Positions 1 to 8,275 are shown, counted from the stretch's first letter. The stretch is 15,953 nt of DNA from Bacillota bacterium (GCA_016302545.1 JAEDNK010000031.1:1-15953), one strand, 5' to 3'. Numbers and translations: made by a program. Notes: generated by a model not told the origin, from the letters alone.

Positions 1-47
1 GCAAGAAGAAACCGGATGAGACTGATATTTTGAAATTATTTAACTAA
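1..47 (+). CDS. C-terminal tail of an upstream gene (partial)
   Basis: From base 3 one frame reads KKKPDETDILKLFN and then a TAA stop at 45-47. The other two forward frames stop sooner. The charged tail, followed by a 39-nt gap and a strong SD for the next gene, fits the end of an upstream member of the same operon. Only 14 residues are visible, so no family can be named, and the frame could be open by chance. Confidence 0.4.
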   Translation, partial: KKKPDETDILKLFN

Positions 48-86
48 CGAGTATATTTTGCTGGTAATACCGGCAAGGGAGGATAC

Positions 87-1761
87 ATGGTACGACTACC
101 ATTTTCAAATCCAGATAAATTTGAAGAAGATTTTGACTTTGAGATGGATAGAAGATCTGCACCATCTCCGGAGATGATTTCTCTTTTGATGCAGGACGCA
201 ATGAACAGAGAACAGGGAAAAGTGGCTCCAGATACAACTGGTGCAGATTATTTCTTGCTTTGCGATTTCATAACCCGTGATATGGAATATGATTTCCCTC
301 TGATTGAACAGGATTTTATCAAACACTGCAATGGAAGATTGCGTGAGTTCAGTGATGCCGGCTGGTATGGAGAGTTAGAGCATATTAATAATGGACCACA
401 ACAGGGACTGCGCAAGAAGATTGTCCGCCTTATTTATAATGGTGCTAAACTTGGCGATCCATACTGTGTGGAGCTTATCAGATACTTATATAAAACCTAC
501 CACAAGAAGGAATACAACCAGCTGAAACGCTTTTCTACCATCTCGACTAAGGAAATATTTTCTCTCTCAGAAGATGACTGGGATGGGTGCAGCTATGAAG
601 CCATGGGACGAATCCTTGGCATGTGCCAGTTTATGGGAATTAAGCTGAATGAGGACTGCTCAATTCTGTTTTTGCTCCTGGATAAAACGCGTAAGGAGTT
701 GATCGAAGATGACGACGAGCAGAGCGAATATATAGAGATAGATGATGATCTGTTTTCAGAATGCGTTGAGCAGGTGGAGCAGTGGAATGAGCAGTATAAA
801 GGTGACTTTAAATATTACCAAAAAGCTCATAAAGAATATTATGCCTGGGATAATTTCATGGGTATGGCCTTTCGCAATCATGGATACAGGTATGACTATA
901 ATTACTTTTGCAAGAGAACAAGTACAAGTCTTACTGTGCAGATGGGATGGACGCTTGCACTGCTTAGAACCATAGATGACAAGAAAGAGTACACCTTTGA
1001 GGATGTGCAAAGATACACTGTTCTTTATGAAGCAGTTGAGGCGTTAACAGATGTTGCAGATAGTTTTCAGAAGGAAGTAGATACCCTTCTGGGTGAGCAG
1101 TTAGACTATTTTGTGTTTGAAGATGGGTTATTTAAACCTGAAAATATAAAGTACAAACAGCCGGAAGAGAAGAAAGAGGCGGTAAAAAAAGTAATTACAA
1201 ATGTTGCGCCTGTTAGTATGGGTACAGCGAGTGAAGAGGACTATCTAAACGAGATTGCAGAACTTCGCAAAAAGGTAAACGAACAGGAACAGGAAAACAA
1301 AGCATTACGAGAGCAGAACCGCCAGATAAAAAAAGCGCAGGGAGAGGCAGATAAGCTTATTTCCAAATATCAGTCAGAAAGAGATGAATTGGTAGCGCTT
1401 CGTAATTTTGCATACAAATCAGATCAAGAGATTCCAAAGATTGCAGATGAGAATCTTACTGAGATGCAGAAAGCTATTGCTGACAAAGAGATAGTAATCA
1501 TTGGTGGACATATTAACTGGATTAACAAGCTTAAGAAGATGTTTCCTAAGTGGATGTTTATCCCATCCAGATTCCTACAAGGGTGTTGATGGGAAAATGC
1601 TTGAAAACAAAGAGCATGTATATTTCTTTACTGATTATATGAATCACATAAGTTATGTGAAATTTATTGCGGCAGTAAGGGAAAGGAAGATACCTTTTGG
1701 GTATCTTGGAAGCAGAAATGTGGAGCAGCTTGTGAAGCAAATCTATGATGATTTGTGTTGA
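87..1761 (+). pseudogene. Coiled-coil protein with C-terminal DUF2325-like domain, frameshifted
   Basis: The start ATG at 87 follows a good SD (GGGAGG). The first frame runs 500 codons to a TGA at 1587-1589, but the last dozen residues leave the expected fold. One frame over, the sequence continues as HPDSYKGVDGK and ends at 1761. Dropping one C from the CCC run at 1562-1564 gives one protein of about 557 residues. The part up to residue about 380 is acidic, helical and unrecognised. Residues about 383-445 are a heptad-like Glu/Lys/Gln-rich coiled coil. Residues about 468 to the end match the DUF2325 pattern: IVIIGGH near the start, TDYMNH in the middle and a closing IPFGYLGS segment. DUF2325 has no established biochemical role. 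The gene lies just upstream of the RecD2-like helicase and is probably cotranscribed with it. The unrestored product would lack most of the DUF2325-like domain. A sequencing indel is the main alternative. Confidence 0.75.
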
Positions 1762-1827
1762 TAGCATTGGCTAAATATTATTGAGTTCGGTGGAATTATC
1801 GACTGGACGGAAGATATGGAGAAATAG

Positions 1828-4095
1828 ATGAAGATTCGATGTGTAGTTGAGCGAATTACATATCAGAATCCGGAGAATGGATATACCATTCTAAAGTGTC
1901 GCGTGAAGGATTACGCGGATCTTGTGCCGGTAATAGGGAACCTGCTTGATGTAAACGTGGGTTCCGTTCTTTTGGTGGAAGGAAACTGGAAGGTTGACTC
2001 CAAATACGGCAGACAGTTCGTGGCAGAAAGCTGGGAAGAGACTTTACCGGCCACTGTCTATGGAATGGAAAAGTACTTGGGCTCAGGCCTTATCAAAGGT
2101 GTTGGACCTAAGTTTGCAAAACGTATTGTGCAGAAATTTGGCGTAGATACATTTACGATTATTGAAGATAACGTGCAGCTACTTATTGAAGTAGAGGGAA
2201 TTGGAAACAAGCGCGTGCAGATGATTGCTGAGTCCTGGGAGAGGCAGAAAGAAGTTAAAAATGTCATGCTTTTTCTTCAGGATAATGGTGTAAGCACTTC
2301 TTTTGCAGCAAAAATCTATAAACAGTATGGCAATGACAGTATTCCGGTCGTGAAGGAGAATCCTTACCGACTGGCTGATGATATCTGGGGAATTGGATTT
2401 AAGACTGCAGATCAGATAGCAACGAAGCTTGGATTTGAGAAAAATTCCTTTGTAAGACTTCGAAGTGGAATCATGTATACATTGTCAGAGCTTAGCAATA
2501 ACGGGCATGTGTATGCTGAAAAGAACCAGCTGATAAAGGCTGCTTCAGAGCTTTTGGGAGCGGAAGAATCCTATATCGTCATGACCATGGATGAGATGCT
2601 TCAGAAAGAGGATTTGATTCAGGAGAAATCCATTGTCAAACTGGATGAGAACAAGGAACCGATAGAAGCTATATATCTTCCACCATTTTATTATGCGGAG
2701 ATTGGCGTTGCCAGCAAGATGAAAAAGCTTGTAACCACACCAGGCACGGACAGATTGTGGACAGGACTCATGAAAGCCAGGGCAGAAAGTGGAAAAGATG
2801 ACCTGTCTGTTGATGTGGAAGCTATAGAGAAGAAGGTTGGCATGACCTATGATGATGTGCAGCGTGATGCTATAAGACTTGCTGCTACAGCAAAGGTAAT
2901 GGTGCTTACAGGTGGTCCAGGAACAGGAAAAACAACTACCACACACGGAATTATTTCTGCTTACAAAGCTTATGGGCTTCGTATTCTTTTAGCTGCACCA
3001 ACAGGAAGAGCAGCAAAGCGAATGACCGAAGCAACCGGCTTGGAAGCAAAGACTATACATAGATTGCTTGAATGTAAGCCTCCGGAAGGATATCAGAAAA
3101 ATGAAGAGAATCCTCTTGAGGGAGATGTGCTTATCGTGGATGAGTGCTCCATGATAGACATAGTTCTTATGAATTCTCTGCTTAAGGCAATTCCTCAGAA
3201 TATGAGATTAATCCTGGTAGGAGATATAGATCAGCTGCCATCAGTAGGAGCTGGAAATGTGCTTAGAGATATCATTGATTCAGGAAGTTTTCCGGTAGTG
3301 AGGCTAACAAGAATTTTCAGACAGGCCCAGACCAGCAGAATTATCATGAATGCACACAGAATAAATGAAGGCAAGAATCCTGATATTTCGAATGGAAAGG
3401 ATGCAGATTTCTTTTTCATGGAAAATGAGGATGCCGAGGCTGTGGTGCCTCAGATTGTAGATCTGGTAAAGACAAAGCTGCCTAATTATTATCATGTGGA
3501 TCCAAAGCAGATACAGGTGCTGACACCTATGCAAAGAGGTGTGGTTGGAGCTACAAACCTAAACCTTGCACTGCAAGAAGCGCTTAATCCAACAGAGCAG
3601 GAAATCTTCATGCGAGGCCGTGGCGCAGTGATGATGCCAAAGGATACGCTTTGCAGAAGTGGTTTTGCTTTTCGTGCAGATGATAAGGTCATGCAGATTA
3701 AAAACAACTATGACAAAGAGGCCTTTAATGGAGACATTGGAATCGTAGAATCGGTTGATGCAGAAGACCGTACATTGAAGGTGAATTTTGATAACAGAGT
3801 AGTTGAGTATGACGTAACAGAGCTTGATGAGATCGTTCATGCATATGCTACGACTATACATAAATCCCAAGGATCGGAGTATCCGATTGTAGTAATACCG
3901 ATACTGATGAATCATTATGTGATGTTGCAGAGAAACCTGATTTACACCGGTATCACCAGAGCAAAGAAGATTCTTGTAATGGTAGGCACCAAGAAGGCTT
4001 TAAGTTATGCCATAAGAAATGTCACAGTTATGAAAAGAAATACTCTGCTGAAGGAGAGACTTTTTGATCCTTATTTGCAGAAAGAGGAAGGATAG
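1828..4095 (+). CDS. recD2: ATP-dependent RecD2-like SF1B DNA helicase
   Basis: This is a 755-residue, apparently intact member of the RecD2 (RecD-like, RecBC-independent) helicases, which unwind DNA 5' to 3'; that length is usual for the family. The N-terminal part has helix-hairpin-helix-like segments at about 86-106 (GSGLIKGVGPK), 120-135 (EVEGIGNKR) and 185-205 (DDIWGIGFKTADQIA). Motor motifs follow: Walker A GGPGTGKT at 362-369, Walker B VDECSM at 437-442, GDIDQLPSVG just after, and the C-terminal UvrD_C_2-type motif HKSQGSE at 678-684. YTGITRAKK at 706-714 supplies the motif VI arginine. The ATG at 1828 follows a GGAG SD. The next gene starts 3 nt after the stop with its SD inside the recD2 3' end, which implies translational coupling. 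Family assignment is firm. Whether this is the housekeeping RecD2 or a paralogue belonging to this cluster cannot be told here. Confidence 0.93.
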   Translation: MKIRCVVERITYQNPENGYTILKCRVKDYADLVPVIGNLLDVNVGSVLLVEGNWKVDSKYGRQFVAESWEETLPATVYGMEKYLGSGLIKGVGPKFAKRIVQKFGVDTFTIIEDNVQLLIEVEGIGNKRVQMIAESWERQKEVKNVMLFLQDNGVSTSFAAKIYKQYGNDSIPVVKENPYRLADDIWGIGFKTADQIATKLGFEKNSFVRLRSGIMYTLSELSNNGHVYAEKNQLIKAASELLGAEESYIVMTMDEMLQKEDLIQEKSIVKLDENKEPIEAIYLPPFYYAEIGVASKMKKLVTTPGTDRLWTGLMKARAESGKDDLSVDVEAIEKKVGMTYDDVQRDAIRLAATAKVMVLTGGPGTGKTTTTHGIISAYKAYGLRILLAAPTGRAAKRMTEATGLEAKTIHRLLECKPPEGYQKNEENPLEGDVLIVDECSMIDIVLMNSLLKAIPQNMRLILVGDIDQLPSVGAGNVLRDIIDSGSFPVVRLTRIFRQAQTSRIIMNAHRINEGKNPDISNGKDADFFFMENEDAEAVVPQIVDLVKTKLPNYYHVDPKQIQVLTPMQRGVVGATNLNLALQEALNPTEQEIFMRGRGAVMMPKDTLCRSGFAFRADDKVMQIKNNYDKEAFNGDIGIVESVDAEDRTLKVNFDNRVVEYDVTELDEIVHAYATTIHKSQGSEYPIVVIPILMNHYVMLQRNLIYTGITRAKKILVMVGTKKALSYAIRNVTVMKRNTLLKERLFDPYLQKEEG

Positions 4096-4098
4096 GTT

Positions 4099-4739
4099 AT
4101 GCGCGAACAGGAACAGAGGAAAATATCTTTTCAGGGAACAATTAAATCTGTACAGCCAAGATCAAATGTGTGGAGATACCGTCTGGATAACCGTACGCAC
4201 AGCATGACTGGTTATAACATCTTTTGACAGGAATAGCAGATGGAGAGGAAAAGGATTTTGCTATTGCTATTTCCGAAAAACAGCAGGAGAAATATAAGTT
4301 CCATATCGGAGATGAGATAAAAGGAACAGGCTGGACGAAGAAATACCCTGAGTGGGAATATGCAGATTATTATCGTACTGGTGCTCTTAAAAAGCTTCAG
4401 GAGAATAATGAGATTCCTATGAAGGATGGCACGCCATGGGTGTCAGAGGTGCCGGATTTATCTGTTTATGACTGGCGTGGCTGCAGGATGCTCGATAAGA
4501 AGTGTTGGAGCGGCAAATGCTTCCAGTGTAAGTGGGCCTGCATGGCAAATGTTACGATTGAATATAACTGGGGAGTGACTCAGAAATATAGATTTGAGAC
4601 GTTTTGTTATGGGCCAAAGAATTGCAAGCTCTACAAAATGGGTAAGCCAAGAGCCGTTCCCTACAAGGATTGTGGAAGCTCTTATGATGAAGGCTGGCTG
4701 GATGAGATTTGTACAGAGAGAAGAGATGATGAGGAATAA
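4099..4739 (+). pseudogene. Putative OB-fold-like protein with cysteine cluster, frameshifted
   Basis: The ATG at 4099 lies 3 nt after the helicase stop, with AGGAAGG as SD. This frame gives 42 residues and stops at TGA 4225-4227. In the next frame, a 171-codon stretch continues to the TAA at 4737-4739. Adding one T to the TTTT run at 4222-4225 joins them, so that GYNIF runs into LTGIADGEEK, for a protein of about 213 residues. The N-terminal half (KISFQGTIKSVQPRSN, later FHIGDEIKGTGW) has the alternating beta pattern of an OB-like barrel. The C-terminal half carries about eight cysteines (GCRMLDKKCWSGKCFQCKWAC, then FCYGPKNC and KDCG), suggesting a zinc or Fe-S site. I do not recognise the family. 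Nucleic-acid binding beside the helicase is inference. An independent TTG start at 4224 is possible but has no evident SD. Confidence 0.65.
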
Positions 4740-4742
4740 ATT

Positions 4743-5081
4743 ATGCAGGATTTAGGATTTACAGAAGCAGACTGGAAGCTGTTTAGAAAGAGACTTCCAG
4801 ATTGGCAGGAACGATATATGGAAGGGCTTGTTGAGGAGTATAAGGAGTTTCTTTCTTCTGACAAGCCTGCTTCTACAAAGTTTTGGGAGCTCGAAAAGAA
4901 GCTTAAGAATGATAAGCGAAAGACTGGCGCGTTGGCAGAAGGTATAAGCAGGTCAAATATGAAATTTCTTATGATGGATTTGATAAATGAGGGTGCAATT
5001 TCGGTTGAGGATTTTGATGGATTCAGTGAGGATTTCAGAGACCAGTTGATATTTTATAGCGAGCGAGTAAAACGCGGTTGA
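4743..5081 (+). CDS. Small conserved helical protein, function unknown
   Basis: This encodes a 112-residue soluble, charged and largely helical protein. It begins MQDLGFTEADWKLFRKRL and contains KFWELEKKLKNDKRK in the middle and LINEGAISVEDFDGFSED near the end. It has no membrane segment, cysteine or recognisable catalytic motif. I recall similar small proteins in clostridial genomes that begin with a GFT.xDWKLF segment and contain LINEGAI; automated labels such as multidrug transporter for them look wrong, because there is no membrane segment. The ATG lies 3 nt after the previous stop, with GAGGAA as SD, so it is probably the last gene of the helicase cluster and translationally coupled to the cysteine-cluster gene. 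An adaptor or regulatory role is only a guess. Confidence 0.8.
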   Translation: MQDLGFTEADWKLFRKRLPDWQERYMEGLVEEYKEFLSSDKPASTKFWELEKKLKNDKRKTGALAEGISRSNMKFLMMDLINEGAISVEDFDGFSEDFRDQLIFYSERVKRG

Positions 5082-5108
5082 TGGAATCTTATTTGGAATA
5101 ATTATAAA
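5078..5108 (+). promoter_or_regulatory. Possible promoter for the flavin-reductase-like gene
   Basis: TTGATG at 5078-5083 and TATAAA at 5103-5108 are separated by 19 nt and precede the SD (CGGAGG) of the gene at 5126. The spacing is long and the surroundings are AT-rich, so a chance match is quite possible. Confidence 0.3.
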
Positions 5109-5125
5109 AAACGGAGGATATAAGA

Positions 5126-5680
5126 ATGAGTAGAGTTGATTTTGGCGCAAAACCATGGGTATTTCCAATGCCTGTATTAATTGTTGGTACATATGATGAG
5201 AATGGAGTTCCTAATGCTATGAATGCAGCATGGGGCTGTATTACTGATATGGCAGAGATTAGTATAAGTATGTCAGAGCACAAGACAACAGCAAATTTTG
5301 CCAAGACAGGAGCCTTTACAGTTGCATTCGCAACAGAGGACACTGTAGTTGCCTGTGATTATGTTGGTGTTGAGTCTGCAGCTAAAGTTCCTAATAAATT
5401 TGAGAAGGCTGGATTTACAGCTGTTAAGAGTTCAAAGGTAAATGCACCTATTATCCAGGAGCTTCCTATGTCTTTGGAGTGTAAGGTAAGGAGTTTTGAG
5501 GATGGAATCCTTATTGGTGAAATTGTAAATGTAAATGCGGATGAAGGCATACTTACCGATGGAAAGATTGATTATAAGAAGCTTAAACCTATTACATACG
5601 ATCCAGTAACTAATGATTATGTTGCACTTGGAGCTACTGTTGGCAAAGCTTTTTCAGATGGATTGAAACTTAAAGCGTAG
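5126..5680 (+). CDS. Flavin reductase-like, FMN-binding split-barrel protein
   Basis: This 184-residue protein fits the flavin reductase-like family (PF01613 type), whose members bind FMN in a split barrel and often reduce flavin with NAD(P)H. Family-like segments are PMPVLIVGTYDENGVPNAMNAAWG near the N-terminus, then SEHKTTANFAKTGAFTVAF, the central CDYVGVESAAKVPNKFEKAGF, and QELPMSLECKV. The length is normal and the frame is intact. It has no signal peptide or membrane segment, so it should be cytosolic. The ATG at 5126 has a strong SD (CGGAGG, about 8 nt away). The gap before it is 44 nt and may hold its own promoter. The actual substrate cannot be read from the sequence; a plain FMN-binding protein is the alternative. 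Confidence 0.88.
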   Translation: MSRVDFGAKPWVFPMPVLIVGTYDENGVPNAMNAAWGCITDMAEISISMSEHKTTANFAKTGAFTVAFATEDTVVACDYVGVESAAKVPNKFEKAGFTAVKSSKVNAPIIQELPMSLECKVRSFEDGILIGEIVNVNADEGILTDGKIDYKKLKPITYDPVTNDYVALGATVGKAFSDGLKLKA

Positions 5681-5694
5681 TCGAAGGTATGAAC

Positions 5695-6282
5695 ATGAAT
5701 AAAAAGTGGTTATTACTGTTGCTGATACCGATTGCGATTTTGTTGGTAATTGGAATCATATTTATGACAGAACGTTCAAAGGTTGAATTTTATGAGACGG
5801 AAAATGGAACTTCTGTAAGTATTATTGGTGGAGCTGATGGTCCTACATCTATTTTTGTAGCAGGTAAAATTGGAGGAGATGATTCTGATGCTGATGTTAA
5901 TGCGGAATCATCTCAGGAGGTAGAAATAATGCAGATTGAAATCCAAATAGGCGACAAGACTATGTACGCTGAACTTGAAAATAACGATACTACGACAGAA
6001 CTGGTTGAACTCCTAGAAGCGGATGAACTTGTAATGTCAGCATCAAACTATGGTGGATTTGAGAAGGTATGCAGTATTGGGCAGAGCATAACCAGGGATG
6101 ATGGGCAGATTACTACCACTCCTGGAGATATTATGTTGCATAGCGGAAATCAGATAGTGATTTTTTATGATTCTAATTCCTGGGCATATACACCTGTGGG
6201 GCATATAGATGCTTCTGCAGATGAACTTGAAGAATTCTTGAGCGGTGATGAAGATGAGGTAATTCTTCGCTTGGCTAGATAA
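5695..6282 (+). CDS. Membrane-anchored cyclophilin-like fold protein with GGADGPTSIF motif
   Basis: The 195-residue product has three parts. A single hydrophobic segment at residues about 5-24 follows a short MNKKW start and should act as a membrane anchor or uncleaved signal. Residues 44-58 read IIGGADGPTSIFVAGK-like, a motif I otherwise associate with beta subunits of sodium-translocating decarboxylases. An Asp/Ser linker follows. Residues about 79-195 match the cyclophilin-like family (PF18050 type), with IQIGDKTMYAEL, PGDIMLHSGNQIVIFYDS and TPVGHID. An ATG also lies at 5689, but the AAGG SD sits only one base from it and a proper seven bases from the ATG at 5695, so the second is preferred. 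The gene is 14 nt downstream of the flavin-reductase-like gene and probably cotranscribed. Its biochemical role is unknown. Confidence 0.8.
   Translation: MNKKWLLLLLIPIAILLVIGIIFMTERSKVEFYETENGTSVSIIGGADGPTSIFVAGKIGGDDSDADVNAESSQEVEIMQIEIQIGDKTMYAELENNDTTTELVELLEADELVMSASNYGGFEKVCSIGQSITRDDGQITTTPGDIMLHSGNQIVIFYDSNSWAYTPVGHIDASADELEEFLSGDEDEVILRLAR
5915..5931 (+). promoter_or_regulatory. Internal ribosome-binding site and alternative start
   Basis: A full AGGAGG lies at 5915-5920, eight bases before an in-frame ATG at 5929-5931. That ATG is residue 79 of the surrounding gene, exactly where the cyclophilin-like domain begins (MQIEIQIGDK). It could yield a cytosolic short form. Alternatively, it may be a relic of a fusion between a standalone cyclophilin-like gene and an anchor segment. 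Confidence 0.45.
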
Positions 6283-6338
6283 GCTGGGATGTGGAAACTG
6301 TAGAGTAATTTTATTTATTACAGTGAGGCAGGACGGTT

Positions 6339-6605
6339 ATGGAAAACAACTTGAATATACCATGTCAGGTGTGCGCAGTGACATCGACTAAAGGTGAGAT
6401 TACTCCGCTCTGGTGCAGATATCAGACAGAGCAGGGAGAATTAATAAAAGTTCAGATTGATGAGGTAAAAATAGCCGGAGCTGCAAGTGGAACTGGCAAT
6501 AGATTCTTTGAATGTACTTCATATGGAGAAGAGCAGAAACAGGTATTTTTGCTTGCTATGGATATGCCATCATTGAAGTGGAGAATAATGAGAAGGTTAG
6601 TGTAA
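6339..6605 (+). CDS. Small protein of unknown function (88 aa)
   Basis: The 88-residue product begins MENNLNIPCQVCAVTSTKGEI and ends with LKWRIMRRLV. It is predicted to be mostly beta strand. I recall similar small Clostridia proteins with an ITPxWxRY segment and a C-terminal KWRL-like end; here the first reads ITPLWCRY. The three cysteines do not form a metal-site spacing. There is no signal or membrane segment. The SD is weak (AGGACGG upstream of the ATG). The 56-nt gap before it has no clear promoter or terminator. The exonuclease gene follows on the same strand, 85 nt after the stop, and a functional link between them is speculative. Confidence 0.65.
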   Translation: MENNLNIPCQVCAVTSTKGEITPLWCRYQTEQGELIKVQIDEVKIAGAASGTGNRFFECTSYGEEQKQVFLLAMDMPSLKWRIMRRLV

Positions 6606-6690
6606 CCAGTAGAAGTATGTAGACCTTTTTAAGGGACATGAGACGATTTATATTTGTATTAGTTTCAAGAAGTTTGAAAGGGTGGGAATA

Positions 6691-7374
6691 GTGTTAGGTA
6701 ATAGTAGAGGTAAGCAAATATGTCATCATGTGCCAGATTATGTTCTTTATGATTTAGAGACTACAGGGACATCGAGTACATACGATGAAGTTATAGAAAT
6801 ATCAGCAGTAAAGGTTAAAAATAGTGTTGTTGATGAGTTTAGTGAGCTTGTCAATCCAGGAAGATCCATTCCAATGGCTGCTAGTATAGTGAACAATATA
6901 TCTGATGAGATGGTTTCTGATGCACCATTATTTGAGGAAGTATTACCAAGATTTCTCTCTTTTATCGGAGAAGATGTTTTGGTGGGGCATAACATAAATA
7001 GTTTTGATATGAAGTTCTTATATCGAGATTGCGAAAAGTATTTTGGGTAGACTTTGACTAATGATTATGTTGATACACTTAGGATTGCCAAGATGGTTTT
7101 TCCAGATTGGAAGCATAGAAGGCTGTCTGATTTGGCAGATTATTATGGGATATCAATGTGTGGAGCACATAGAGCTTTGGCGGATTGCAAGATGAACCAG
7201 AAAGTGTTTGAGCTTCTTGCAAAAGAGATGGATGGTACAGGAACGTTAGGAGTTAAGCCGGAGATTAAACTTTGTCCTGGATGTGGACTACCTATGAAAA
7301 AGAGGAATGGAAGATTTGGAGAGTTCTGGGGATGTACAGGATATCTAGATTGTAAATATACAGAGAATATATAA
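6691..7374 (+). pseudogene. DnaQ-like 3'-5' exonuclease with C-terminal zinc ribbon, in-frame stop
   Basis: One frame runs 6691-7374 with a single internal TAG at 7048-7050 (codon 120). The first part has ExoI DLETTG (residues 21-26) and ExoII GHNINSFDMKF. The part after the stop carries ExoIII HRALADCKMN, supplying the catalytic His and last Asp, then a topoisomerase-type zinc ribbon (CPGCG, later WGCTGYLDC). Relatives I recall have a sense codon at this place between EKYFG and TLTNDYVDTL, so one substitution (for example AAG or GAG to TAG) explains it. The truncated product lacks ExoIII and should be inactive. The preferred start is GTG at 6691, five bases after AAAGGGTGG, giving the family-like N-terminus MLGNSRGKQ; GTG at 6682 is the alternative. 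No other gene suggests UAG is recoded, because recD2 itself ends in TAG. Confidence 0.85.
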
Positions 7375-7407
7375 TGTGAGTAACAGCACAGGAAAAAGGG
7401 TGATTAC

Positions 7408-8275
7408 ATGAAGAATCAGTATTTTGGAGATGTAGGAGATTATGGCAAATATGCCATGCTCCGGTATCTTGCTGATGATGGAATTAATATTGCAGTAAAC
7501 TGGTACCTTACTGAAGATGATGGATCCAATGATGGTAAGTTTACTTCTTATCTGGATAAAGAAGATTTGAGAAGATATGATACTGCATTATTTGACGTTC
7601 TTAAATCGATGGTTTATGAGGGTAACAGAAGTGTTGCAGCTTTTGAAGCGGTTGATGTTATTAAGAATGCTAAATATTATTCTGACATATTAAGCGATGA
7701 TAAAAAAAACTAGATTAAATTGGCATAAAAAGGGGCTAGAGGTTTGTAGTGGCGTTGATTTGGTCTTTATGGATCCCGATAATGGAGCTACAGAGAGTCA
7801 GACTGCTAAGAATTCGAGCAAGTACTGTTTGCCGGAGGAGATAGTTGATTACTACAATAGGGGACAAAATGTAGTTTACTATTGCCAAAAGGCGAGACGT
7901 ACATATGAGCAGTGGGAAGAAGCTAAAGGCTTGATGAATAAGTATCTTCCAGACTGCAAAATATTTGTTATTACATATCATAAAGGAACACAGAGGTCCT
8001 ATATTTTTGTTTTACATAAAGAGGATTACAGAAGGTATGCAACACTAATGACAAAATTTTGCCGTAAGTGGAATCGTATATTTTCAGAGGAATCATTTGG
8101 CAATGGCAAAATATCTGGTGGTTCCACAGGAGAGAAATTTCATGTAGTAAACAGTAGAGGTGTAGAACTGACGATTGAAGAAATGGAAGATGGAACTGTA
8201 AGAATGAAACGGTCGGATTTGCCAAATCAAACCACAAGCATTTCAATTGACTATTTTATGGATAGATTAAAATAA
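7408..8275 (+). pseudogene. MKNQYFGD-family protein with FMDPDNG motif, frameshifted
   Basis: The ATG at 7408 follows AAAGGGTG. The first frame gives 101 residues and stops at TAG 7711-7713, just after a run of eight A at 7702-7709. With seven A the frame continues as DDKKTRLNWHKKGLEV and ends at 8275, about 288 residues. Recurrent features are MKNQYFGDVGDYGKYAMLR at the N-terminus, NWYLTEDDGSNDGKF, VDLVFMDPDNG in the middle, YYCQKARR and ITYHKGTQRSYIFVL. I recall similar accessory-genome proteins without assigned function. The DPDNG after a hydrophobic strand recalls the catalytic loop of Rossmann methyltransferase-like families such as TcmP or RlmJ, but this is a resemblance, not an assignment. 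It lies directly upstream of the GmrSD-like gene. The extra A may be real decay, slippage, or sequence error. Confidence 0.75.

Noticed and set aside
742..1010. Overlapping frames on both strands inside the DUF2325-like gene
   Set aside because: They lack SD sites and recognisable domains and lie wholly inside a better-supported gene.
2545..2946. 133-codon minus-strand frame across recD2
   Set aside because: It is antisense to conserved helicase sequence, including part of Walker A, with Cys/His/Ser-rich composition typical of a shadow frame.
7048..7050. UAG recoding as an explanation for the exonuclease stop
   Set aside because: Other genes in the same region, such as recD2 and the flavin-reductase-like gene, end in TAG, so it is used as a normal stop.
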